A stretch of DNA of 64,000 nt from Siphonodentalium dalli (Eukaryota > Mollusca > Scaphopoda > Gadilida > Siphonodentaliidae), in contig CP136068.1 in the NCBI GenBank assembly GCA_032622095.1, positions 5,123,314 through 5,187,313 of the forward strand, given 5' to 3'. Below are positions 11,729 to 24,109 of the stretch, piece after piece; the first letter of the stretch is position 1; each line of letters opens with the position of its first letter. Made by a program: the position numbers and the translations under genes. Under the pieces are notes generated by a model. The model saw only the letters and a list, made by a program, of their open reading frames with translations. It made no database searches and was not told the origin of the DNA.

Positions 11729-14176
11729 ATGAAAGTGTCAATGACACTGTAGCTCAACTTGGGGAATGAGTTTATATTTTTGTGAGCATTATAAGAATTA
11801 TAAAGAAGGAAAGCCAAAAAGTTAAAGTAAAGGGCTTGTATTGTGTAGATTAAATTATTTTCATTACAAATATTTCACCAATATATGTGGCCTACAGGGT
11901 GTGCAGATGGATTCAAATTTGAAATCCAAGATGACTGCTGGCAGCCATGTTTTAGAACGAATTACGGAAATAATCTATGGCTCCAATCCAGAAGTCACCC
12001 TGAAGATCCATATGAAGTTTGATGATGACTGGATGAGGGGTGTCACCTGTAGAGTGTGTCAAACAATTTAGACAGGCAGAGCAAAATCCAAAATGGCCAC
12101 TGGCAGCCATGTTTTTGAAAGAATTTCGAAAATAATCGATGGCGCCCATCTAGATGTCACCTCAAAGATCCATATGGAGTATGGTGACGATCGGATGAGG
12201 GATGTGGCCTGGAGGGTGTGCCGAAGGATTTAGTAATGCATAGAGTAATATCCAAGATGGCAGCTGGCAGCCATTGTTTTTCTACAAATTTCGTTAAAAA
12301 TTATTAGCATCCATCTGGAATTCACTATGAAGATCCATATAAGTTTGGTGATGATCGGATGAGGGATGTTGTCTGTAGGGTGTGTCTAAGGATTTAGTCA
12401 TGCAAAGAATAAAATCCAAGATAGCTGCTGGTGGTCATGTTTTTCACAAAACGTGTTCAAATTCGATGGCTCCCATCTAGAGGTGATCCTAAGCATGCCT
12501 GCAAATTTTCAAAACAATTTTGTGCCGATAGACTCAAATATTAAATTCAATATGGCTGCTGGTTAATTGCCATTACAAATTTTCAGAAAAATTGATTGTC
12601 CCATCGAGAGGTCATCCCAAAAATAAATATGAAGTTTGGTGATGATTGGATGAGAGATGTGACCTGTAGGTTGTGCCAAATAATTTAGTCATACAAAGAA
12701 TAAAAATTGCTGCTGGCGGCTATGTTTTTTATCAAATTTCGGTCAAAATAAGAGGCTCGCATCTAGAAGTCACCCTGAAGATCCATACGAAGTTTGGTGA
12801 TGATCGGATGAGAGGTGTGGCCTGTTGGAAGTGACAATGCATTTAGTCATACACAGAGTAAATCCAAGATGGCCACTGGCGGCCATGTTTATCAAATTTC
12901 GCTCAAAATAGGAGGCTCCCATCTAGAGAGGACCTCGAAATGCTTATAAACTTTGGTGATGATCGGATGAGGGATGTGGTCTATAGGTTGTGCCAAATGA
13001 TTTAGTCATGCAAAGAGTAAAATCCAAGATGGCTGCCAGTGGCCATGTTTTTCATATAAAATCGTTCAAATTTGATAGCCACATACTACAGGTGATCACA
13101 ATCATGGCTGCACAATTTAATGAAAGTGTCAATGACACTGTAGCTCAACTTGGAAAGGGAATAATTTCATGTGTTACAGTCAATGGAGCAATTAGGAATG
13201 CAGAAAGTTGAAAGGTCTAAGTAATGCTAGATTATCAACATGAAGAGATATATAAAGTAGAATCCAAGATGGTTGCTGATGGCTATGTTTTCCAATGAAA
13301 TTCAAAAACATATGATAGCTTCCATCTAGGAGATCAATATCAAGATTAATATGAAGTTTGGTGATGATCGAATGAGGGAAGTGGACTGTAGGGTATGCCA
13401 AAGGATTTAGTCATGCAAAGAGTAAAATCCAAGATGGCTGCTGGCGACCATGTTTTTTGGCCGAATGACCCCAAAATGACTCGTGCTCATCTGTATATCA
13501 ATATTAACATAAATGACAAATTTCATGATGATCAGACAAACAGTAGTGCCTGTAGACCATGCTAATGGATTGAATTTTGAAATCCAAGGTGGCTGCTGGC
13601 AGCCATGTTTTTTTGCCGAATGAGCCCAAAATGACTCGTTCCCTTTAGATGTCAATGTTAACATCCATGACAAATTTCATGATGATGCGACCTAAGATAC
13701 GACCTGTATCCTGTGTCAAAGGATTTAGTCATAAAAAGAGTAAAATCCAAGATGGCTACCGGTGGCCATGTTTTACAGCCGAATGACCCCAAAATGACTC
13801 GTTCCCATCCATATGTCAATATTAACTTCCACGACAAATTCGATCAGACGAACACTCCGGCCTGTAGTCTGTGCCAATGGATTGAATTTTGAAATCCAAG
13901 ATGGCTGCTGGCGGCCATGTTTTATGGTCGAATGACCCCAAAATGACTCGTTCCCATCTACATCTCAATATTAACACCCATGACAATTTTCATGATGATC
14001 AGACAAACAGCATGGCCTGTGTAGCCTGTGCTAATGGATTGAATTTTTTTGCCGAATGACCAAAAAATGCCTCGTTCCCATCTACATGTCAATGTCAACA
14101 GCAACGACAAATTTCATAATGATCCGACCAAAGGTACGACCTGTGGCCCGTGGCAAAGGATTTAGTCATGCACAGG
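11729..14176. repeat. Old pearl/Helentron-like repeat array
   Basis: It begins with the head motif GTGTCAATGACACTGTAGCT, which recurs at about 13119, so two elements are joined. Core units of about 155-165 bp contain AAATCCAAGATGGCTGCTGG, then a TTTAGTCATGCAAAGAGTAA joint. The first half carries an older variant with GATGATCGGATGAGGGATGT; the second half resembles the arrays at 26, 34 and 36 kb. The typical tail (GACGG tract plus hairpin) is missing. MAA..GHVF-type frames are translations of the unit. Confidence 0.88.
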
Positions 14177-15330
14177 CCCCAAGCTAGGAGGCAATTGAGG
14201 TGAAGTTATCGCCTTCGTGCCGGCAACTTCGGCCTCGGATGTCTGCGAGACGAAAACGAAGTCGCCTTCAAAATTTGACAAAACTGGCTTGGGATTTACG
14301 ATAATTTTACAGGTGAAAATTTGACTGTTTGCAAAAAAATATATATAGTCTTAAATTTTCTAACAAGGCATTTTTAATTATAAATTGTATATTGTGTACT
14401 GTATACACATATTTTAATCATATTGAGTGCTTTTGGAAATGGCAAATTGCTCTGTGCACCGAAGTTCATGATGAGCTACTCGTTCGTTTTAAGAAGACTG
14501 CAAATTAGTTGTTCGTTTGTTCTGTCTAGTCATTTTGTAGCCGCAAATTGTATAGCCATGCAATGGTCACCACAGCGCATGCAGTAGCCAATGTAAACAA
14601 ATAATGCTGTCTTTTTAATGTCTATGAATTAAAACTGTAAACAGATCCATGATTTTTATTTTATTTTACGAAAGAAGTGTGTCTGACTTCGTTTCCCAAT
14701 CCAACTTTTTAGAGTTGCAGATTTATTATGTAAACAATACCACGTGCTTGCTTACTATTAAAAATAGAGCTTTGAATGTGCATTGAAAGTACTCAATTTA
14801 ATGTTCTTAGTTAAATCAAACAGCTGCATAAGAAACTAATATTATCCAAACTCATTTAAAAAAGATCGATTTGTGTCAAAAGTGTGTGTTTGTAAATTAC
14901 AATTGTTGTCAATCTACTGGCTGACAACGTGTACGCACTTACGTCTGTCAACGTTGCAAATTAATTGCATGTACTTTGTTACAATGCTGGTATTTAAATA
15001 ACCTGTTGGTGTATATTATAAGCTCCACTGATCTTTGTTGAGAACACATGTAACACGGCTATCCAACTTGTCAAGTTTATTGCTTTAATCGGATTATCAT
15101 CAGACATCACTGATCATACGGTCGATGTTGGTATTCAATAATAAACTCTTTTAAGTTTAGAAACAAAATGAAAAGCTTGCGTGATAAACTAGAAAGGTAT
15201 GCAGTCGATGGCTATATACTAGCTTTCAGAAGGACCTCTCTATCTGCGTATTTTTCAGATTTAGTTACCTAATGTGGATAACAAAATGTACATCTGGCGA
15301 TCTTACCATCTAGCCACTTCTCAATATATG
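14177..15330. other. Unannotated, mostly unique sequence
   Basis: Begins with a GC-richer patch (14180-14290), then AT-rich sequence. I see no gene, repeat array or inverted repeat of note. Confidence 0.5.
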
Positions 15331-15335
15331 GTTCA

Positions 15336-15936
15336 TCAATTCACATATTCACGTACTGAGGTAGCCGGACAACTTCTGAAAATGGCTCCGAATGTTGAAA
15401 GCCTAACATTTGACGGATGCCTTTCTGCTAGCGTAGAAGACCATAATGCATAATATACCCACACATCTTGACAATGATTATAAGAACAGTCCTGGTGGCG
15501 TCCAGCAATTGTCTCACCGTACAGATCCAAGCCGATAACAATACACGCGGTGCTAGTTTGTGGGCATGTGTCATGATAGTGGAAATGAAATTTGATCATG
15601 ACTGCACCGCCCCTTCCTTGAGTATGTTTTAGATTCAGACATGATCTCATGTGGCTTTGCTTTCCTTGTATTCTAAGATTGTATCTTCCAATCCGTGTGG
15701 AAGTCGTTCTTAATCAACTGGACCAGGCGTCTACCATTGGCTACTACTATATAAGCCCCACCCAGACTGGGATGTAGTCTAAAGGACCATGCATTTGATA
15801 GTTGATATGTCATACTCACGCAAGTTGGTGGTCGGTATGGTTCAAGAAAGTACAATGCCACCAACAGATGGGTGAAATGTTCAACGCAAAGAACATCTAG
15901 AGTGATTTCAATGGTAACATCACCATCCAAAACCAT
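15336..15936 (-). pseudogene. Decayed copy of a three-member gene-like family (minus strand)
   Basis: Two minus-strand frames lie in order: 15936-15673, ending LVQLIKNDFHTDWKIQS, and 15650-15336, containing LDLYGETIAGRHQDC. The plus-strand copy at 16230-16640 aligns with both in the same order (LVKLIQNGLETDVEINL, then the CWELFDETSAG region) but joins them without a stop. The copies at 15.3 and 16.3 kb are therefore head-to-head. In-frame stops and small indels relative to the other copies indicate decay. The product is not recognised. Confidence 0.4.
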
Positions 15937-16229
15937 TGCCCTGCATGAGACATATTAACTACTATATTCTAAAGTTATTTTAGATAAAGATATATCATCA
16001 TAAAGGTCACGTTCACCAACGTCGACATCCATTGCTATCGATGCAATAAATTGTTCTTTAAACACACAGTGAAATAAATGCACCACAGTTCCTGACATTT
16101 TCTTGAATAATACCGCCCACATACTAAACTAACCCTGAGAGAGGATAACAACAATGCATACCTTCATTCTATAAAGGCATTATCCTTTAGCCCATCTGAC
16201 TGTTCTGGGGAGGCTAGGATAGTATTATC

Positions 16230-16640
16230 CAGACAAATATATACGTCTGGTCAAGTTGATTCAGAACGGCCTTGAAACGGATGTGGAAATCAATCTTACC
16301 ACAACAAAAACACCAACACATTCCATATCTGAAACATGCACCTGGTGTAGGAGTGTAGACCATGGGCCCATTTCATTCCCACTGTCATGGCGCATTTCCA
16401 CAAACTTAAGCACCGCGAGTATTGCTCTTCTCTGCTGGGAGCTATTCGACGAGACGTCTGCGGGATGTCACACAGTTTGCTTACGGTCAAGAAGTGTGGG
16501 TAGTCGGTACATTATGGTCTTCTCCTTAGCAGATAGGCATCTGTCCAAGGGAATGAGAAAGCTAGCTACTTTCGAAACACTGCCGAAGTTGTCCACATAT
16601 GCCAATACGTTTGCTAAGTGTGTGAGTTGAACCATATATT
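16230..16640 (+). pseudogene. Second member of the gene-like family (plus strand)
   Basis: An open frame of about 124 codons from 16256 to 16630, extendable upstream to about 16245 (LVKLIQNGLETD). It aligns with the minus-strand copies at 15336-15936 and 61064-61375 around CGTGTATTG, GAGACG and TTATGGTCTTCTCC. The longest frame differs between copies, so I cannot tell the ancestral frame with certainty. No known domain is evident. It may be host exon remnants or part of a mobile element. Confidence 0.35.
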
Positions 16641-17539
16641 GAGAAGTGACTAGTTAACTGGGAAGTTCGCCAGCGGTACATGTCGTTAACCCCATGGGAT
16701 ATGAGAAAGACATGCATAGAGATGACCTTATGTAAGCTTGTATACTTATCGACCATATGCCTTTCAAGTTCAAGATGATGAACAAATCCCATATTTAGCA
16801 AGTATTTAAAATCTTAAGCTAGACACCGGAAAATTAATTGTTTGAAACGTTGTGATTAGAGGGACCAGTCCAGGCACATTAGGCGTGAAAGGGGAAAAGT
16901 AAGGAAATAAATCCGGGAAAGCTGATTTTTTTTATATTATTTTGGCCATAACATCGCGGATGTGTCACGAAAAGTTCCCTAAAATCGGAGTTGAGCTTTC
17001 AGAGTTAACCAATTTTTTCCATAAAAAAAAAAACTTTAATATTTTTCACAATCATAGGAATAATGGGATGATATAACAATTTTTCAGCCGAAACATATAC
17101 CAAATGTACTCAATATTGTTCAATACACAATTCTCGAACCAGAGATACAAATTCAACGGGGGGATTTGAATGAATTTCGCAGATATGGATATAAAATAAC
17201 ATAATGACGATTTTTTCAGACAAACTGTCCTATTCGATGTCAAATTTCTCAGGCTATTCATTACGTAAGTGCAAGCAATTTGTTTTAAAAACTGCACAGA
17301 TATCACTCCTGTAATATAATATGCGGGATTAGTAACTATACCTATGATAAGTGGTCAATACTTGTAAAAACATAACCCTACCCCCTAAACTGGTTCTCGT
17401 CACATTTTGCTCTTCCGCTAGTCCAAGTGCTTGTTGTAGAAAACACACCAACTTTGAAAAGGGCGATAAAAGCATGAAACTTGGCATATATGTTCCTTAT
17501 ACGCTACTGCTCATTTTCACATGTGGCGACATTTGCGAC

Positions 17540-18050
17540 AGGCTCTTCTTAGCAACGGTTGCTAGGCAACTACCCGGCATCGGATTAATGCATATGACCG
17601 ATATCATATGTGTTCTAAAAAACTAAACTACGTCGTGTAGAATTCTTATGGTGAAAACAATTGTTGTCAGTTTTGACCTGACTGACAAGTACCATATTTC
17701 TTACTTACAAGGGGTGACGGTTGCTAGGGACACACACAATCTAAAAATGCACATATGACTGATATTATGGTAGCTTTAACAAACTAAACTACACCTAATA
17801 GCACTTTTATGTTGAAAACAATTAGAATAGTTGTTGTTAGTGTTGAGCTGGCTGAAAAACATACCATATAATTCTAACTTATATGAGTGGTAACTGTTGC
17901 CAGGGTCATACCCGAAATACAAAAATGCACATATGGCTGATATTATGGTAGTATTAACATTTTTATGGTGAAAACAATTATAAATGTTGTTAGTGTGAGC
18001 CTAACCAGAATATGGGTACAATTATCCGTTATGCTCCATCAAGTTTAGAT
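17540..18050 (-). repeat. Tandem repeat of about 155 bp, inverted relative to 20640-21230
   Basis: Three diverged units share TAGCAACGGTTGCTAGG, CATATGACTGATATTATGGT and TTTATGGTGAAAACAATT. The complement of the same unit is repeated at 20640-21230, forming the two sides of a palindrome around the minisatellite at 18060-20590. Confidence 0.85.
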
Positions 18051-18059
18051 ATCGGGAAT

Positions 18060-20590
18060 TCAAAGTGAGAGTTGAAAAGTTGTTGTTTATATTTAATATG
18101 AGGCACGGCCATTATAGTTATATAAGCCATAGACCCACACAGCTAGTTTTATAATGTAAGTCACGGACCCACTCTACTATATATGAACATAGCTAGGGTC
18201 AGCCACCAATATGTTAGCCATGGGCCTAGCCAACAATAGTTAGGTTAGGAACACAGGTACATATATAGTCACAGGACCCATGTCCATTCATATAGACTAT
18301 GGACGTAGGATATGTATAGTCCATGAACCAGACCGCTTCATATAAGCATACACGTATGGTATCTATGACCATGACCATGACACTGTTACATGGTGCAAAT
18401 ACCCAAGTGCCCACAGATGGACCATGTACTAAGATACCATAGACCAAGTCCGATGCACAATACATTAGTGCACCATGGATTCAGGATCCTATATATGGTA
18501 TGAACATATGAGACAGTGTTGTGACAGACCAACATATATATAGATATTGGACCGATGCCACATATACGAAAGTTAAGGATGGTGGCCCTTATAAATAGCC
18601 CATACACATATGGTACTGTAGGTTGGTCATAGACACATACCCATACGTGTAGACCATGGACCAAGGCCGATATATGTATGCCATATTGCATTGTACCCAG
18701 GCATAAGCAGGTGTCTGTCTATATGTAGGATATGGACCCACCCCTTATACGTGATATATCTACACCAAAGTCCCAGGCAAGTTTAAATAGTGCTAATACA
18801 CATGTGACTATAATGATGTATGCAGTGGATACAGGTGCCTATATGTAGGGCATGGACACAGGTCCCTTACTAAACGCTACGGCACCGGCGTTATTAATCA
18901 TTCCATAGATTCACATATATGCTGGTCGGCAATTGACTGATCCACATATTTTGGAGACACATGGACCCCATGCCTACGGGTAAGTCATGGACAAAAAATA
19001 CATGTGCAATTGTGCATGGATCCATATGAATACCATATACGTACGTCCGTTTTCAGCCATTCGACCAACGCCCTATAGGATGGAGGTCCCTATCAATTGG
19101 CCGTGTGCACCACCATAGCTTTGCTGTGGACCCAGGCTCATATAGGTAGGAAATTGAGACGGGCCACTATGGACAGCCCATGTATCCAGGCTGATTTAGT
19201 TATGACCTTATTACCAGACATTTATATGTAAGACATGAACCCATCCCACGAATGTACATGTTACATGACTATCTAGGTTATAACCACAGCCACGCATACG
19301 CCATGGACCCATATGAACACCACATGTAGTGCAAATACACAGGTGTCTATAGTTATGAACGCATGCCATGTACCCAGGTCTATTCGGCAAATCAATAGAA
19401 CCAACCCTAAATAGTATATCATCGGTCCAGGCCCCTTTCTATGACATGGACACAGTAGTTATGACACGTTATTTGGTGCTGTTCCTTAGTAACTATGGGT
19501 TGGTAATGGGCCCATGGCTGCCCATGTAAATGGGTATTGGTCACCGATTCCAAAGGGTAGTTCATGGTATCTCAGTCTGAAATATATAGGCCACGCTCAT
19601 GTACGAGCTCCTATAGGAATCAGGGAGCTAAATGTGTTCTAGAGTCGGGGAGCGAGTACACCGTGGAATGCTAAAGGTGAAGGTAACTGAAGAATGACCT
19701 TCACCTGATACATGCGACACGTTATTAAAGGATGACATCGCGTTTATTTGATTTGTACATAATATCTAAATAATTTAAACTGGTGAATGAATGGGGGAAT
19801 GGATTTTTGTGAGCGTGAAATTTATTTAACTAGCTGCTGTAGTTCTGGGTTTTTCCAGATCAAATTTGGCTGTGAGATAGCCCTGTCGTAGACTTGGGGA
19901 TTTATTTTTAAAAGTAAACACATGACCTATGATTTTTCTTGCATTTTCGTGATCAACTGGTGTCTATCTAGCTGGGTAAACATCACTGGTATGGCCTGCA
20001 GGCTTCAATTCAGTGAATTTGGCCGAAACGTTAACACTGTTGCCTATGGGAAACCATTTAGTTCAGTGATTCCTATAGACTTGTAAATGACTCATGACCA
20101 GGTATTGACATATATGTAGTTATGGCATGGATAGGAATGAAACACAGTTAGTTCATACCATATAGCAACTGGTATGCGGATGCTACCACACCGTGATAGA
20201 GTGTTCTGCATGGATGCCATTGTCAAATGTAGTGCGAATGTCCGATTCCATGGGGGGTATCGACATAAATGTGGTATCGACATAAATGTGGGTCAATATT
20301 TTTACATGTCTCATTAAAATGTATTCCAACAATCGATTGATGGAAGAAACATTAATAGACTCCACACAGGTATGTGATTCTGATAAAACTAACTGAATAG
20401 TCTGTCAGTTTAAAGAAGATTTGTCAATGGTAGGTGGTTACCTAGCAACAATGAAGCCTCAATACCAATTTGCCACACGAGAATCACACGAGAATGCATC
20501 AGTACACAACACAACAACCTTTAGTTATGCATTATTGTCAATATAAGCATAATATGGCATATTATGAAACAATAATATCATGCAAATTTC
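18060..20590. repeat. Degenerate minisatellite loop (CATGGACCCA-rich)
   Basis: Irregular short units of about 45-60 bp carry CATGGACCCA, CATATAGGTAG-like and ACACAGGTGTCTAT-like words, decaying after about 19600. The block lies between inverted arms. Small open frames are not credible genes. Confidence 0.7.
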
Positions 20591-20639
20591 CCGAAACTCA
20601 TACCATATTATGAAACAGTTATGACTGTTATGTCAGTTA

Positions 20640-21230
20640 AATTACCAGAAACTCATACATATGGTATGTTTCAAATGTGGGTATGTCCATAGCAACCATT
20701 ACACCCCTGTTAGGTAACGAATGCGGCAACTTTACTGCCATGTTTACACTAACAACAATTATAATTGTTTTCAATATAAAAATGTTACATCACGTAGTTT
20801 AGTTTGTTAAAACTACCATAATATCAGTCATGTGTGCATTTTTTGATGTCTGGTATGTCCCTAGCAACCGTTACCGGAAATATTTAGTAATTTTTAAAGT
20901 CGAACCCACACTAACAATAATTATTGCAATTGTTTCACCATAAAATGATAATGACGTAGTTTATATTAGTTTGTCAAAACTACCATAATATCAGTCAGCT
21001 CAGCATTTTTCGATTTTGGGTATGTCCCTAGCAACCGTTACCACCCCTGTAAGTAAGAAATATGGTAATTTTCCAGCCAGATCCACTCGAACAACAACTA
21101 GTATTATTTTCACCACAAAAATGCTGCATGACGTAGGTTAGATTGTTAAAACTGCCATAATATGAGTCATATTTGTATTTTTTCGATGTGGGATAGTTGC
21201 CTAGCAACCGTTGCCAAGGAAGGACCTGCC
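20640..21230 (+). repeat. Tandem repeat of about 160 bp with RFX X-box-like sites
   Basis: Four units contain TAAAACTACCATAATATCAG, then GTCCCTAGCAACCGTTACC or, in the last unit, GTTGCCTAGCAACCGTTGCC. The last resembles the RFX consensus (GTTGCC, short spacer, GCAAC). Whether it binds anything is inference. Confidence 0.82.
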
Positions 21231-21260
21231 GCGATGTCTACACATCTGAAAATGATTAAT

Positions 21261-21861
21261 TAGGAGATAAACATACCCTGTTGAGTTGTACATTCTGGGA
21301 TTCGAGCATGAAAACAGTTTGTGAACGAGCCGGCTTGCCGGCGAGTTCTCAAACTGTTTTCATGCTCGAATCCCAGAATGTACAACGAAACAGGGTACGT
21401 TTATCTCCATTGTAATTCAATCTAGCAAGGAATTTACAAAAAAACTGTATAAAAAGTATCATTTAGTCATTTTCATGACACGAATCGAGACTTTCATTTC
21501 GCCGTTGTCACCGTGCACAAATCATTGGGTGTGTCCATTGCGTTACTCGGAACACTGCTCCGTTACCATTTCCTGTGGGGCGGGTTGGCTTGTTTCGCTA
21601 CTCCGTTCTGCGCCGATCAAATTGTACCGTACCACATTCAGATTTGATGCACGCTGAAGCGGCCGATGAACGGTATCTATAGACAACAACGCGCGGGTGT
21701 GCTCGTTTCGCTACTCGTTCTGCGCCGATTACTTTTGACCGTGCTACATTCAGATTTGATGCACGCTGAAGCGGCCGATGTCGGTGAATCGAAAACGAAA
21801 GTTAGCCGTACTCGGCCAATCAGAATGCTTGATTTTAGTGACAAATACTCAATTGAATTAC
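21261..21861. mobile_element. 601-bp foldback-bearing insertion with AAT flanks
   Basis: The second copy of segment S (28801-28811) reads GATTAATAGTG with no insertion; here GATTAAT and AATAGTG flank 601 bp, giving an AAT duplication. The left quarter (21264-21408) is a near-perfect hairpin with 72-bp arms starting GGAGATAAAC. The rest lies between ATTGTAATTCAAT (21409) and ATTGAATTACAAT (end at 21864). No protein is convincing; a duplicated patch containing TTTGATGCACGCTGAAGCG occurs at 21646 and 21760. Confidence 0.8.
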
Positions 21862-22151
21862 AATAGTGTATAAGGAACCTCTGTGCCCCGTTTCATAGTG
21901 TTATCACCATTTGCACAATTGTTACGTCAAACGCCAGGACTATTATGTGGTATTTTTGCCTTTCAGACACTCAAAGCCATGGGGTACGTTTTAGGGGGTA
22001 GTGTTATGTTTCCGGCCATAAAATCTTAAGGATGGTGATGGTTCGATATATCTCATCACTTTCCTTTTCTGAACTAACCACTGTTCTAGTATAATGGTTC
22101 ATATTTTAGCTCATTGTCGTCTGAATATCTTTACTCGCCCTCTTTTGTTAA

Positions 22152-22532
22152 CCCTTTACCCAACAGAACGGCCCTGTGCCAATGCATTCTCTTATATATG
22201 CGAGTCGACCATAGGTCGCCTCGCATATATAAGAGAATGCATTGGCTTAACACATTAAAAATTATAAAATTGTTAAAGAATGTACGAAAAAATGGTAAAA
22301 AAAGATTTTTTTAGGCCAATGCATTCTCTTATATATGTGAGGCGACCTATGGTCGACTCGCATATATACGAGAATGCATTGGCACAGGGCATAACTGTAA
22401 CTATCACAATGTGGTCAAGGAGCCGGTTCCAATGATATCCATATTTGTATGGTTCTATTGAGACAGGCCGAAGATATTTTAGGCTGTTGAAGCTTTATTT
22501 GGCCGGTTTTGGCCGGTTTGTTGGGTAAAGGG
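22152..22532. mobile_element. 381-bp piggyBac-like MITE with TTAA duplication
   Basis: Inverted ends CCCTTTACCCAACA and TGTTGGGTAAAGGG are flanked by TTAA (22148-22151 and 22533-22536). The second copy of segment S at 29088 keeps the empty site TTTTGTTAAGACAATTTTG. CCC-type ends and exact TTAA duplication are characteristic of piggyBac. Inside are two strong hairpins (about 22178-22245 and 22313-22383) around GCCAATGCATTCTCTTATAT. Confidence 0.9.
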
Positions 22533-24109
22533 TTAAGACAATTTTGAATCCCCATGCGATTTATATGCTCTCTTCGCCAATAAATATCATCACAATTATG
22601 GAATATCGACTGTTAGTAAGCTCTAGCATCAATTACGCATATCTATCTACACCTGCTCCATGATGGACGGATATGTGTGAAGATTGAGTCCATAAATTAG
22701 CCTACATATGACTGCATTCGCATATGGTCGAATGGAATTTCGTCAGAATTTGCACCATTATGAAAAATCATGATATCTCGAAAAGCTCAACTCGGATTCT
22801 AGGGGAGTTTTGCCAAGTTGTTCATAAACATGTTCTTATTGCGAATGCAGTCATATTAGTCTGGTCGATAAAAGGTTTGACCTAGAAAAAATTTGGACTA
22901 AGTTGGTTTGTATACCATTTTGAAGAGGAATATATCCTCTATAACATATCCAAAATACGCTAAAATCCGCTTTGAGAATTTTTTGTAATTGAAGATGGTG
23001 TCCAAGATGGCTGCCATTTTCCTATAAGTCAGCTTGATGCAATTATAGTGAGAACATCTTGTCATATGTATACACATGTATACATTTTTGTGAAGCAAAG
23101 ACATAACGCCGTTTATGTGCCAAAATTGAAACTCCCCGTCCAAGATGGCCGCCAAAATGGCGACCGGAAGTGGAAGTTTTACGTTTTTTTACTAATATCT
23201 TTAAGATAAGTTTATATGGTTTGGAACTGGTTGAGAATTATGACTTTATTTTATATTTAGCATGTTAACTGACCATTGGAGCAATGAAATAAGCTTTTCG
23301 TGGGGTCCACACCCCTTCCGATCACTCAAAAATTCGATTTTACAAAACGCGGTATAAAATTTCACAAAAGATCCCCAAGATTCTAATCATATTTCATCAA
23401 GAAGTGGGAAGAACTGTGCAATGTAAGTGATCCATTCTATATCTTATTAATATTCGAACTCAATGGTACCACTTTGGCTCAAAATGGCTGCCAAAATGGC
23501 CGCCAAAATATGGAAAATGGTAATTATTATCCCAGCGTGCCATGCAACCGCACATAATTGACTATTCTGTCTTATATAGCTTGAGTACTAACATTTCTGA
23601 TGCAACTTGGGTATTTGTTACTATTTTAACCACCGAAATTACCAGAATTATTCGAAATTTTCTGTCACAAACCTGATATCAAAATCGGCAAAAAAAATCG
23701 CTGTTCAGGTTTGAGCCATTTTTTAAAAGTAAAATGGAAATATGTTTGGTATCAAAGATGTTTATTGTTTTGATATGTGGTACATGTGTCACACTGAGTT
23801 GTTTTAGACAAAATTACTCAAGATGGCTTCCAAAATGGCAACCAAATTTGGTAAACATTATTATATACATATGTGTATATACGTGGTGTATATGTATACA
23901 TAATCAATTGTGACTCACATGCTACTTAATCAACTAAATGTTCTATTCTGGTTGTCCCGGTACCCTACGAGTCATGACAAGTTCATTATGAGGAAAGCAA
24001 TATGGATTTTGCCAAAAGCTTCCTTGTTTTTGAACGGAAATGGGCAGAACGTTGAAACGGAACTGAGAGGGATCATATTATGTGACTATTCTGGCCCATT
24101 AGCATCAAC

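Larger units (their letters stand above)
21124..22841 (+). repeat. Segment S, first copy, carrying two later insertions
   Basis: After removing 21261-21864 and 22152-22535, this is about 730 bp and nearly identical to 28671-29397. Shared marks run from CTGCATGACGTAGGTTAG to AAACATGTTCTTATTG. Confidence 0.93.
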
